DNA of 64,000 bases from Sanderia malayensis. Taxonomy: Eukaryota; Cnidaria; Scyphozoa; Semaeostomeae; Pelagiidae. The notes beneath the pieces were generated by a model that ran no database searches, was not told the DNA's origin, and saw nothing but the letters and a program-made list of their open reading frames with translations. This document shows, in pieces, positions 19,867 through 29,753 of the stretch; the stretch's first letter is position 1, and each line of letters starts with the position of its first letter. A program made the position numbers and the translations under genes. The stretch is taken from assembly GCA_013076295.1 (NCBI GenBank), contig RQOL01000532.1, positions 3,162,001 to 3,226,000 of the forward strand. Direction: 5' to 3'.

Positions 19867-22662
19867 ATGGCAAACCAAAAGCCGACTGTGCCAAATGCTT
19901 TCAAATGGCCTTTTCCAGACAAAATTAGCAGAATACGGCATTTTAAAAGCTGCTGCGTTATGTTTGCTGTTGGAATGTGGAGCAAGCTTATGTTGAGTAA
20001 GATGACAGTTTTATGAATGTGGTAGGCTAGGCCCGTTGGTGGGACGACATGTTTAATGTATTCGTGTCGTGTAGTTTTGCGTGGGCTATAACTGAGCTCA
20101 AATATAATCCCCTAAAGTCAACCCAAGCCCTACTTTGAACCCTAAATCTGAAATATCATATTTCATGGTTATTGTTCTTTTTTTGTAATGCTATTGCAAT
20201 TATTAGGATAATATATTTATTTTTTTTAAGAATATCTTAATAATCTGGAAATTTACAACGAGGAGGCTTTGGAATACTATTCAAGAAAAAGAGAAAAAGG
20301 CAAGCCACTGATTACAGTTGCAAATCACGCTTCTTGTCTCGATGATCCAGTACTCTGGGGTAAGAACTACATTTCATTTCCTTGCATAAAATATTACCAA
20401 GTTTTTGTATTTTCAAATTTTAAACTATATTATTTAATGTGAAATTAAAATTACAATTGTCCTTAGTTAGGGTTTTATATCATTTTACTTTAATTATTTT
20501 CTAATGAGAGTTTTTATATTTTAAAATTTGCTATATTTTACCCTATGATAAAGTATTATTCAACAAGACACATAATTTTTGCATCCAGGGTTTTTTCTGT
20601 TTTGTATTAGTTTTAACAGATTTTTATTACACTTAATTTAATTAGTCTGATTTAATTTTAGGAATGCTTAGTTGGAAAACATTAAAAAATGAAAATTATC
20701 TTAGATGGTAGGTATTTTGGAGCTTTCAAATAGCAATGTTTGGGATGAGTTAAAATATTAGTTTCATGATCTTGTCCTTGAAAATTATTGCTGATCATAT
20801 TGACTTTATTGTTTTGTCATTTTAAGGTCCCTTGGAGCTCAAGAGCTTTTGTTTACAAATAGATTTCATTCATGGCTCTTCAGTCATGGCAAGGTGAGAT
20901 TGTGTTTTAGATTGTGATCAGCTTTGTCTTTCTGAATGATGTTGTTCTCTCTTGATCAAGAATACAGTGATAAAAATTTAATATATAGTACCAATGTTTA
21001 GTGAATAAAATGATGTTTCAAATTGCATTTTACTCAATCTAGAACTTCGTCATCAGCACCATCATTTCATTTGTTAAAACAGGTTTTGCTAATGGCATCT
21101 TAAAGGGCAAGCTGATGTCGACCTGCCTGTCTAAAATCTAAAATTACATTAAACATAAAATATATATGATAGTCTGAAAGTATAAGTTATCATGAATTTG
21201 TCCAATGTTTGTCTCATTTTAATCTCCTTTATTTATAGGTAATTCCTGTTGTCAGGGGTAAGATATTTCTTCTATCAATTGCCAATGTTTACTAAATCAT
21301 TTTGTTGATTGATATTTTAACTCACAGTAAAATTGTTTTAGGTGACGGTGTTTACCAAAAGGGTATTGATTATGCATTAGAGAAGTTGAATTGTGGAGGT
21401 TGGGTTCATGTGTTTCCTGAAGGTAAATACACACCTATTTATCAATTTAATTTCCGATAACAGGTGATAGGAGGTCATCAAGCCTGACACAAAATGTTGA
21501 TTATATGTTTGGCTTCTTTTATTTACAGGGAAAGTCAACATGACTGGGGGGCTAATTAGACTCAAATGGGGTAAGCCTTGGCAAATTTTTCTATGCAAGT
21601 TTACTCATACATTGACACACTTTTATTTATTTTTGTTTTTCAAGGATTGATTTGATTGCTCTAACTATTGCTTTCTATTTTAGGTGTTGGAAGGTTAATA
21701 GCAGAGTGTAAAATGGCACCAATCATTCTGCCATTCTGGCATGTTGGTAAGTTGTTGTGCATTGGTGTGCTATTGATTATTTTTTCTTGTTTTATAAGTC
21801 AAAATTATTCAAGATCACAATCTATTTTGACTAATAAAGGCAACTGAAAGTTGATATTTGCCATATCGAACAGATGTCAACTATATTAATTAATAAAGAC
21901 GTTATATTTTGCAGGTATGGATGACATGTTACCAAACCAACGGCCATATATTCCTAGGATAAAACAGGTAAACTCAATAGATAAAAGATTACAGTCAATT
22001 TGGTTTAAACTTGACATGTTATGAAAGCCAGCCAAACCAATGTGGTGATCCTGTCTTTGCACTTGACATTTTATATATTGTGTGCTTTTGACCAATATCC
22101 ATGTAGAATTCAGATGCATTAGTGTTCCTGCATATAATAAATAAAACCTTTTGGTACAGCTTATTGTTTTTAGACAACGAACCACTGTCCTTCCTATTAT
22201 TCTCTGCAAACAAGCAGGATTGAGCTTCTTATATGTCAATTTCTTTATACGTGAGGACTTACTAGGTAATTTTTCCATGTCCCTTGAAAATAAGACTTTC
22301 CTTGGAAGACTCTGTATAATTTGATGATGTCATGGATGGGATATTTAACCTACTTGTCATATTTATTTTGCTTTTCTAGAAAATCACTGTACTAATTGGT
22401 GAGCCTGTGGATTGTACATCAACTTTAGAATATTGTAAAAGGTCTAGACTTTCAGTGGTAAGGATTTTCTTATTAACATGTTCTTGTTACATTTAATTCT
22501 AAGCATTACCTTTTTTTATATTGGATTTGTTTTGTCAATGGTGTGGTTTTTTGTTAGGAAAAAACACGAAAAATATTAACAGATCAAATTCAGGAGAAAT
22601 TTTCTGACATCAAAGCCAAAGCTGAATTACTACATTCTAAAAGATTTGTTTCAACAAAGTGA
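19867..22662 (+). CDS. TAFAZZIN: Tafazzin, cardiolipin-remodelling phospholipid-lysophospholipid transacylase
   Basis: Eleven exons: 19867-19996, 20231-20359, 20662-20707, 20827-20893, 21239-21257, 21342-21422, 21529-21570, 21684-21746, 21915-21967, 22380-22457, 22558-22662. They join in frame to 270 aa, normal for the family. The N-terminus carries the family word FKWPFP, followed by a hydrophobic segment. The acyltransferase motif HX4D is NHASCLD in exon 2. [20 protein letters not shown] and [20 protein letters not shown] match tafazzin closely. The enzyme remodels cardiolipin acyl chains at the mitochondrial inner and outer membrane faces facing the intermembrane space. Exon 5 has only 19 nt, at the site where the human gene has its optional exon 5. 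All introns are GT-AG. The start is the only ATG giving the conserved N-terminus. Confidence 0.95.
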
Positions 22663-22970
22663 CTGAACATAAAATAGTTATCCTGTTTGTGTGTATATTA
22701 ATGTGTTAAATAATTTTTGAATTTCATATATTGTTTGCAAGCTTGGCTAGACGATTCTGAATTGTAATCTATTCTGTATTTTATATACTTGGTTTAAATT
22801 GAAAAAATGAGATATTTATCATAAACCTTTTGAGTTATGACTACTATTATGATTTCGGGACTTTTCAAGTACATACACCAGGGACTTATCTTACTTCCTC
22901 TTCCAAGAACTTTATAGCGGTCTGTGTACCAAATGTTTTGCTTTTTTGTTTGGCATATAAAGATGAGAAA

Positions 22971-24614
22971 ATGGAGAATGCAACACGATTAAGAGTCCAT
23001 GCATTTATCATAGTTCTACAATATTTTATCCAGCTATCTGCTGGAAGGTCAAACTGCGCGAATGGAGAGATTTATGTACATTGCATTTGGAATCAAACAA
23101 TTTGCAGCAACTTTCTTAGGCCCAAACCGTCACGGCCTAGTGCCTTTTTACCGCCGCAAAAAGATGACAACTTGACGGCATCTATTTTACTTTATCAAGA
23201 GCAGCGTATGATTGGAAGACATGAAACTGTAAGTGGGTTATTTTCTCATGGATTTTCAGTTAATTTTGATTCGCTATTATCAGCACATTCGAATTACACT
23301 TGCGTTTGGAAAGATAACTCTGGGAGTGACATTTGTCGAGTTAGTGTGACAGATAGGAAAGTATTACGTCCGCACGGGCATTTGGAAAACGTGAAATTAC
23401 TTGTTTACAATCATCAGAAATTCCGTTCATCAGCCAGAGCATTAAAACTGCAATATAATTTCCATGATTCACTGGTCGTAACGTCTAGAAATTTTAGTTT
23501 CTTTGCAACAGTTCAAAAATATCGCTATGACGTGCACAAATGTCCAGTGTCAGTAAATGATGCTGTCACGTATACTGAAGAGTTATCAAGATGTCAGAAT
23601 AACAGTGGAATGGTAGTGTGTCCTGGCTTGTTAAAATGGATGGTTACTCCGGCTGTTTATACTGTTGATGTTGTTGTGAAGAATTCATTTGGATCTTGCA
23701 AGGGCAGGATCTTCTGTCAGTGGCTGGGTTTTTATGATAAATATGGACAAATAAAAGATTTAACAGTGAACAATGTGTTCCCAATCGGTTTGAATGTATC
23801 CTGGATTTATCCAGATTACTTAATGAAGGTTGTGTCATCTCCTGTTATTTTTACAATAAGAATTTGCACACTGACAAGAAACATTTCTTGCCAACTAAGA
23901 CAAATGAAAAGACAAAGAACAGATAATTCTGGCAGCTCTTGTCAACTAATTGAAGATATACAACATAATACGAATTATTCAATAGCTTTGCAGTATATTG
24001 TTACTGGACTTTGGAAGCCAGAAAAGGCACCATGGACCAAAGAAGTATTTATCACCACTCCGAATAGCATACCAGATAAATTACCTGAATTTATCCAATG
24101 TCAAGCAGCTGTAAAGGTTTTGGTTATATCATGGAAACAACATAATAAAAATGTCGGATATTATCATGTGGTTATTAAGGATCAGAATCAATCAAAAGGT
24201 CAAAGTTTCAAGACATTTAACTGTACAAATAGTGTTTGTGAGTTTTCACATGAGAGAAAGAATCAGGGAAGTCTATATTACGATGTCTATTTGTCTGCAT
24301 GCTCAAATGGTGGATGTGGCAAAGCTGTTACTTTGCGCTGTGATTTTGATAAAATTCATCGGTCAAAAAAACCTCCATCGTCCGTTGGTTTGAGCTCAGG
24401 GTTAATTGTTGTCATTGTTGTTCTCCCTTTGCTGCTGCTCGCATTTGGCGTTGCCATCGTGGCGAAAATAATACACAAGAGGAAACATCCTCAAACCGAC
24501 CACACATCTGAGACAAATATCGAGTTTGTCAATCCGAGACAAAGTGAAAACAATGGTCATTACAACGAACCTGAATCTGAAGGCATCTATGATAATAATG
24601 CATTGACAAGCTGA
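22971..24614 (+). CDS. Single-pass receptor with fibronectin-III domains, class I cytokine receptor-like
   Basis: A single-exon protein of 547 aa. I chose the ATG at 22971 because it begins a signal peptide (VHAFIIVLQYFIQLSAG); the frame is open upstream but has no convincing start. The ectodomain (about 30-475) has many Cys and N-glycosylation sites and looks like an N-terminal Cys-rich domain plus FN3-type domains. One transmembrane segment (about 477-500, LIVVIVVLPLLLLAFGVAIV) leads to a tail of about 47 residues with Tyr in HYNEPESEGIYDNN. Around 346-360, GLWKPEKAPWTKEV sits where gp130-type receptors carry WSxWS, preceded by CQL..NTNYSIALQY, typical of strand F of such a domain. No JAK Box1 Pro motif or YxxQ is seen, so signalling would need a partner chain. 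Exact family is inference. Its start is 309 bp from the tafazzin stop. Confidence 0.7.
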   Translation: MENATRLRVHAFIIVLQYFIQLSAGRSNCANGEIYVHCIWNQTICSNFLRPKPSRPSAFLPPQKDDNLTASILLYQEQRMIGRHETVSGLFSHGFSVNFDSLLSAHSNYTCVWKDNSGSDICRVSVTDRKVLRPHGHLENVKLLVYNHQKFRSSARALKLQYNFHDSLVVTSRNFSFFATVQKYRYDVHKCPVSVNDAVTYTEELSRCQNNSGMVVCPGLLKWMVTPAVYTVDVVVKNSFGSCKGRIFCQWLGFYDKYGQIKDLTVNNVFPIGLNVSWIYPDYLMKVVSSPVIFTIRICTLTRNISCQLRQMKRQRTDNSGSSCQLIEDIQHNTNYSIALQYIVTGLWKPEKAPWTKEVFITTPNSIPDKLPEFIQCQAAVKVLVISWKQHNKNVGYYHVVIKDQNQSKGQSFKTFNCTNSVCEFSHERKNQGSLYYDVYLSACSNGGCGKAVTLRCDFDKIHRSKKPPSSVGLSSGLIVVIVVLPLLLLAFGVAIVAKIIHKRKHPQTDHTSETNIEFVNPRQSENNGHYNEPESEGIYDNNALTS

Positions 24615-24934
24615 AATTGACTAATATATTATATAAAAATAATATATCAAATTTTTTAGATACTGCTTGCAATTAAGTATCTCAAATCTCAGTTCAGCCC
24701 CAGCAAATTGATCTAAGAACTTGATGCCTTAAACCCGACATTATCAATTTCAGTTACTTTCCATGAGAAATCTATACTTTAAGTTCACAAAAGGCATCTG
24801 AAATTGAATAACATATGCTTGTTATTTGTTAAGAGGGCTGATAATTGTGTTGATTTCATTGTAAGCAAACACGTTTATTGCTTCATCTCTTTAAAAAAAT
24901 ATTTTATACACATCAAATCACTCAACTCAAGTGG
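24615..24934. other. Short convergent intergenic region
   Basis: AT-rich 3' flanks of the receptor gene and the opposing CaaX-protein gene. No gene or repeat is supported. Confidence 0.5.
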
Positions 24935-27900
24935 CTACAAAATCACACAAGTCTTGGAGTCCCTGTGTGAGTTTTTGTCATTTGAAAGTCCTATGTTATG
25001 AGTCTGTTGTGTTCCTGCAGCATTGCGATTTCCACCAGTGGTGCCATTCTCGTTGGCATTTTCGTCCATCATTTCTGTCAAAGTGTTTAGTTTTTCAGTT
25101 AAGAAACGCAATTCTTTTTCCATTTGTAATATTCTATCGTCCTTTGCCTGGTCGTCCTTCGCAAACCTCTTCAGCCTCAGTTGTAAATCTTTGACTTTCC
25201 GTTCAGCTGTTTCCAGATCGCGATCTTTTTCTTGGAGCTTCTGCCTGAGATAACCCTCTGATTCTCTGCCTTCTTTTACTTGCCTTGTCAGGTATTCTGA
25301 ACGAGCAACAATCAGAAAGTTAGTTGCAAATACTTAAAAAAGCATACATGATAAAATATATAAAATCCTTGCAAATTGGAGCGTTTAGTCAATATAAAAA
25401 TAAAGCTACAATGACATCCCAATGCGCAATATTGGTTTTGGTTGCATTTGAAAATTAATCATGGTGAAAATTCAAATTGTAATAGCTTTAAACCAATTGT
25501 CTCCTCACCTGTGCGGTATGCGATGCCATCATTATCTATACTTCTGACATCAACAGTCTCTTGAATCACTGAGTTTTTATCGTTCTGTTTTTGTTTACCA
25601 ATGGAACCTTTGCTGCCTCTTTTGCTTGACGAAATGCTAGCCTTACTTTTCCGCCTTGGTTCAATTTCTGAGATATTTTCATTTGACATTTCTTCCTCTT
25701 TCTGAGCAGGCTTTGCCAGTTCTTCCAGAACTGATTTTTCCTGTTCATCAGAAACGGTTTTCTCATGCCCCTCCTGGACAGGCTTTTCCTGTCCCTCTTT
25801 AGGTGAAAGAGATATTTCCTGGTCTTCATTAACTGTAGCTTTTTCTTCCTCACTGACTGATTTTTCTACTTTATTATCATCGGATTTGTCTTCAATGTCA
25901 TCTGGTTTTGGATCATTCTCAACTGGCTCTGTCTTTGATCCTTCCTCATTTGGATTGCCCGTATCATCAACTGCCCTTTCTTGCTCCTTCGCATTAACAT
26001 TCTCACTTTCATCTTCTTCCCTCTTTAATTCGTCATTGCCAGGCTTTGATTCCTCTTCCGCGTGTTTAACTTCTTCTTTCATTAACTGTTCTACTTCTTT
26101 GTCAGCTGATTCTGATTCCCCAGCAGCATGCTCAACACCATCATTGGCAGGTTTAACATCTCCATCAACTGGTTTTTCTTGGTCATCAACTATTTTTTTT
26201 GCACCTTCACCAGCTGTTTCTTCTTTTACATTTTCCTCATTTTTAATGCTTATTTTCTCTGTGTCCTCTGATTGTGCATCTTTTGGAATATCGTTGACTT
26301 CTTCTTCATTACTTTTTATTTTTTCTTCAATATTCTCTTCATTACTTTGGCCATTTTCTGTCTCTTTTGCTTCTGTGCGTACATTGTTAGCACCATTGTC
26401 CTCTTCTGAAGCTACCTCACTCTTAACATCTTTTGGATTTTGAGCCTCTGAGTCAGATTGTGGTCCAGAAACCGTTTCCTTTGCATCTTCTGACATTTCT
26501 ACAACTTCTTTTGCCCTTTCAATGACGTTGTTCACAATATCTTCAGCTGTGGAGAGAATAATATGAATTATGCACAAAGTAATACACATTTGCAATTAAT
26601 CTTTGGTTATGCCTTGCCTGTTTTGCATCAAGCAATTCCAGTCTTAAATGGCCTCTTCTAAATTCCATTTCTGTCTCATAATTTGATCCTTTAATACATC
26701 AATCAAGCTGCAGGTAAAATATTACAAAGCTTCCTTTTATTTCATAATGTTTTGCAAACAAATAAACAATTGAGCACATAAAATAAGGTCACTTAAATGC
26801 TTTAGCACATTAAAAAATAATGATGTCTCATGGGTCAAATTGTAACCATCGTTGTTAATTATTGATGGGTTGATAAATGATAATACCTGAGGTATTATCA
26901 CCAGGTATTATTCACCACAAGTCTATTGATAATGCAAAGTTATTTAAAACAATTTTATTGTTTTCGAACGATGATTTTGGTGGGTTGTGGAGTAGAGCTT
27001 GCGAAAGAGTTCGGCGATTTAATTTAGCATTTGAAAGATTCGACTTCTGTAACCAATATTGATTAGTTGATCCTAATCCAACGCAAACAAGGTTATAAAA
27101 AATAAATCTCGTCCAGCCAGCCTCAAAACAACGATCAAAATGGCATATCAAAGTGTAAAAACTAGCAATAGAAAACAAATTGAAGTGTTCTCGACACCAT
27201 AAGCTTATATTAAAAGTTGTGGCCTGGTCAAATGCTGTTCTTAGTATGAGATTTTGTTGCTGCGAAGCATGATAAAAGTCAACCTTGGTTAAATAAATAA
27301 ATGCATAAAGATTAAAAAAATACTGAGAAATTATGTAGAAATATCTATGGACTCACACACAGCGACTCACATCATCTGTATCTTGATAATATTTAATAAA
27401 GTGCAACAAGGTTGTTGATAGCGATAATCTATTTCATTTCTACTGCAAAATTAAATTCACTTTCATTTGTTTGATCTTTCACAACATCCACCACGACACG
27501 AAGTGAAGTAAAAAAAAATTCATTCAAGTTATTGAAATCGAGGCATTGAGAAAGCAACGTTGTTACCATGGCAAATTCGTGAAAATATTTGTCTCAAGTC
27601 AACTTGCACGAAAAACAAATTCCTGACAACCGCATGATAAAACAATATGACCCAAACCATTGTTCTAAACAATGCGTTTTTCTTTTGCTTGATTGTGATT
27701 TTTATTGTGATTTTTATTGCAAATGCATGCAACGTTTTATGAGAGTGAAAATCAATTAATTTTTACCTTTTCTCTGTTTCTCTTGAATGTCATCATCATG
27801 TTTTTCTTGTGCTTGATCAGAAAGAGAGCTCTCATTTTCCTTTGTCTTGTTTTCCTCCTCCGGTGCTTTGTTTTCTTCTTCCGATGTTTTGTTTTCCTTT

Positions 27901-28721
27901 TCCGGTGTCTTGTTATCTTCTTTTGCTGTCTTGTTTTCCTCATCCGATGTTTTGTTGTTCTCCTCCAATGCTTTGTTGCCCTCTTCCGATGGCTTGTTGT
28001 CTTCTTCAGATGTCATGTTCTCTTCCCCGGGTGGTTTGTTCTCTTCCTCCAAAGTTCTCTTCCCTTCTTCTTCTGTTCCCTTGTTCTCAACTTCTAACAT
28101 CTTCTTCTCCTCTCCCGAAGTCTTGTTCTCTTCTTCAGACGCCTTGTTCTCAACTTCTAACGTCTGTTCCTCTTCTCCCGGTGTCTTGTTCTCCTCTCCC
28201 GGTGTCTTGCTCTCTTCTCCCGGTGTCTCTTTCTCCTCTGATGTTCTACTTTCTTCGTCTCTTTCCTCGGTCCTTGTTTGATTACCAATGACTTTATTTC
28301 TTGCCTCTTCTAGGAACAAACGTTATGCAAAACATCATTTTCAGAATACACACTTTTTCATTAAAATTAATATTTATAATGTTTATTTGTTTATAAGAAT
28401 ACCGAGGCTCAAAATCATCAAATAACAATGGAATTTTTAGAATATAACAATGAGAAACAACAATACCCAACAAAATGATTCTAACAAAAAAGCATATGCA
28501 AACATTAAATCGTGAAACAAAGTAGATGAATTTTCATTATTATGCAGGTAAGATTCAGCTGATAGTAGCCGAAGATAGAAAAAGATTTTTCAGCTGGCTT
28601 AATGAAAAATAGAGCAATACTTACCACTGTCAGCACCGTGATTTTTTTGGTCCTCAGCGGACTTGACTTCGTTGTTGCTTTCATTTGCTGTAGTTTCTTC
28701 TTTCACAGCTTGGTCAGTCAT
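24935..28721 (-). CDS. Acidic heptapeptide-repeat, coiled-coil protein with C-terminal CaaX box
   Basis: Four exons on the minus strand, 28721-28625, 28309-27767, 26546-25509 and 25296-24935, all join in phase 1 to 679 aa. Exon 1 codes MTDQAVKEETTANESNNEVK. Exon 2 consists of about 20 heptapeptides of the type EEENKTS/GEENKTP. Exon 3 is a long Glu/Lys/Asp-rich disordered segment with a Ser/Lys-rich basic end (RRKSKASISSSKRGSKGSIG). Exon 4 is a regular coiled coil (LRQKLQEKDRDLETAERKVK...) ending in TCVIL-stop. CVIL is a CaaX box whose final Leu favours geranylgeranylation, so membrane attachment is likely. I do not recognise an orthologue. The layout, disordered acidic spacer plus coiled coil plus lipid anchor, suggests a membrane-linked scaffold (inference). 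No signal peptide. Confidence 0.75.
27767..28240 (-). repeat. Coding 21-bp minisatellite (heptapeptide repeats)
   Basis: Within exon 2 of the CaaX protein, about 20 degenerate 21-bp units encode [EGKD]-E-[EDKG]-N-K-[TAP]-x. The units differ at synonymous and replacement sites, but only rarely are in-frame codons gained or lost (for example KRTLEEE), so the frame is maintained. Confidence 0.8.
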
Positions 28722-29753
28722 GTTTGCAAGTGCAAACACTGAAAATGTATACACCCAGAAAAATCCACTAATCCAGATTCAAGTAGGCTTGAAATTTAGC
28801 CAATACAATGTGATCCAAGTTTGACTTTTAATTAAAAAGTTTATTGTCAATTATAGCTTATTGAAGGTCGGTCGTCTTCTTGTTAGATGTCGAAAAAAGA
28901 TGAAATTAAACCCTGAGTTTTCCTGTGAGTAAACACTGTAAATCAAATCAGTTGATTGTAACCATGGTTTTTTTGCAAATATATATTGTTGAAAGATGTC
29001 TATCTCGAGAGAGGTGCAGCTTTAGAAAATCAAACAACGCCATTATTATCAGTGATCAAAAGAAATTCTTATTTGCTTTCTATTATTTAACCCCCTTGTT
29101 GCGCAAGTTGTATTTATTGTGCAATCTCTTTATGTTTTAGTAATTGTAGTTTATTGTTTTCTGGCAATATGTTGCAACTCTTTAGAAGTGGCACTTTTTT
29201 CAAACAAGCTTTCTTTTCTCTCTAGCCCGTTTATTGATAACCACTTTCAAAGCGTTGAAGTCTTTACATTTGCAACATACATCTAAGAAACCGTTTAAGC
29301 TCTCGTGGATTAAAGAGAGAGTCGTATGTCTATATGGCACTTTTCCAGTGTCCCTGCCTTATGAATTAGCTTCAAGACAATAGATAATTGCATAAGCTCA
29401 AACAACAGAGTGCATTTCCTGCTGTTTCTCATCAGCATTAAAATAACAAGGAAGTATTCATTTCCTGAGTCAATACTAAACTTTATGCTATACTTTATTT
29501 TATTCTTTTTTCCAATCGGTCACCTCATGTGCCCCCATTCTTATCTTATCTGCCCATCAACCCCACCTCAAACACAGGGCTTCGAAAGCGTTGCGTGCGC
29601 ACTTGCAAGCACGCAACCAGCGAAGCGGCGACGGCAAATGATAATACTTTTTTCAGTTTTGTTTGAATGGCGGATAGGTGATGCACGGCTATTTCTCCGA
29701 TTGTCTTGGTTTAACTGCGAAGACCGCTGTTATATTTTTATACCGCATGTATC
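28722..29753. other. Intergenic region between divergent CaaX-protein and RYBP/YAF2 genes
   Basis: The two genes are transcribed away from each other, so this 1-kb stretch should hold both promoters. 29575-29640 is the only GC- and CpG-rich part (GCGTTGCGTGCGCACTTGCA, with a short inverted repeat) and is the best candidate for the RYBP/YAF2 core promoter. No ORF is supported. Confidence 0.45.

Noticed and set aside
25886..28291. Long Ser/Phe/Leu-rich plus-strand frames opposite the CaaX-protein exons
   Set aside because: They are the antisense of GAA/GAG/AAA-rich repeats; the minus-strand exons join in frame through three introns and end in a sensible C-terminus.
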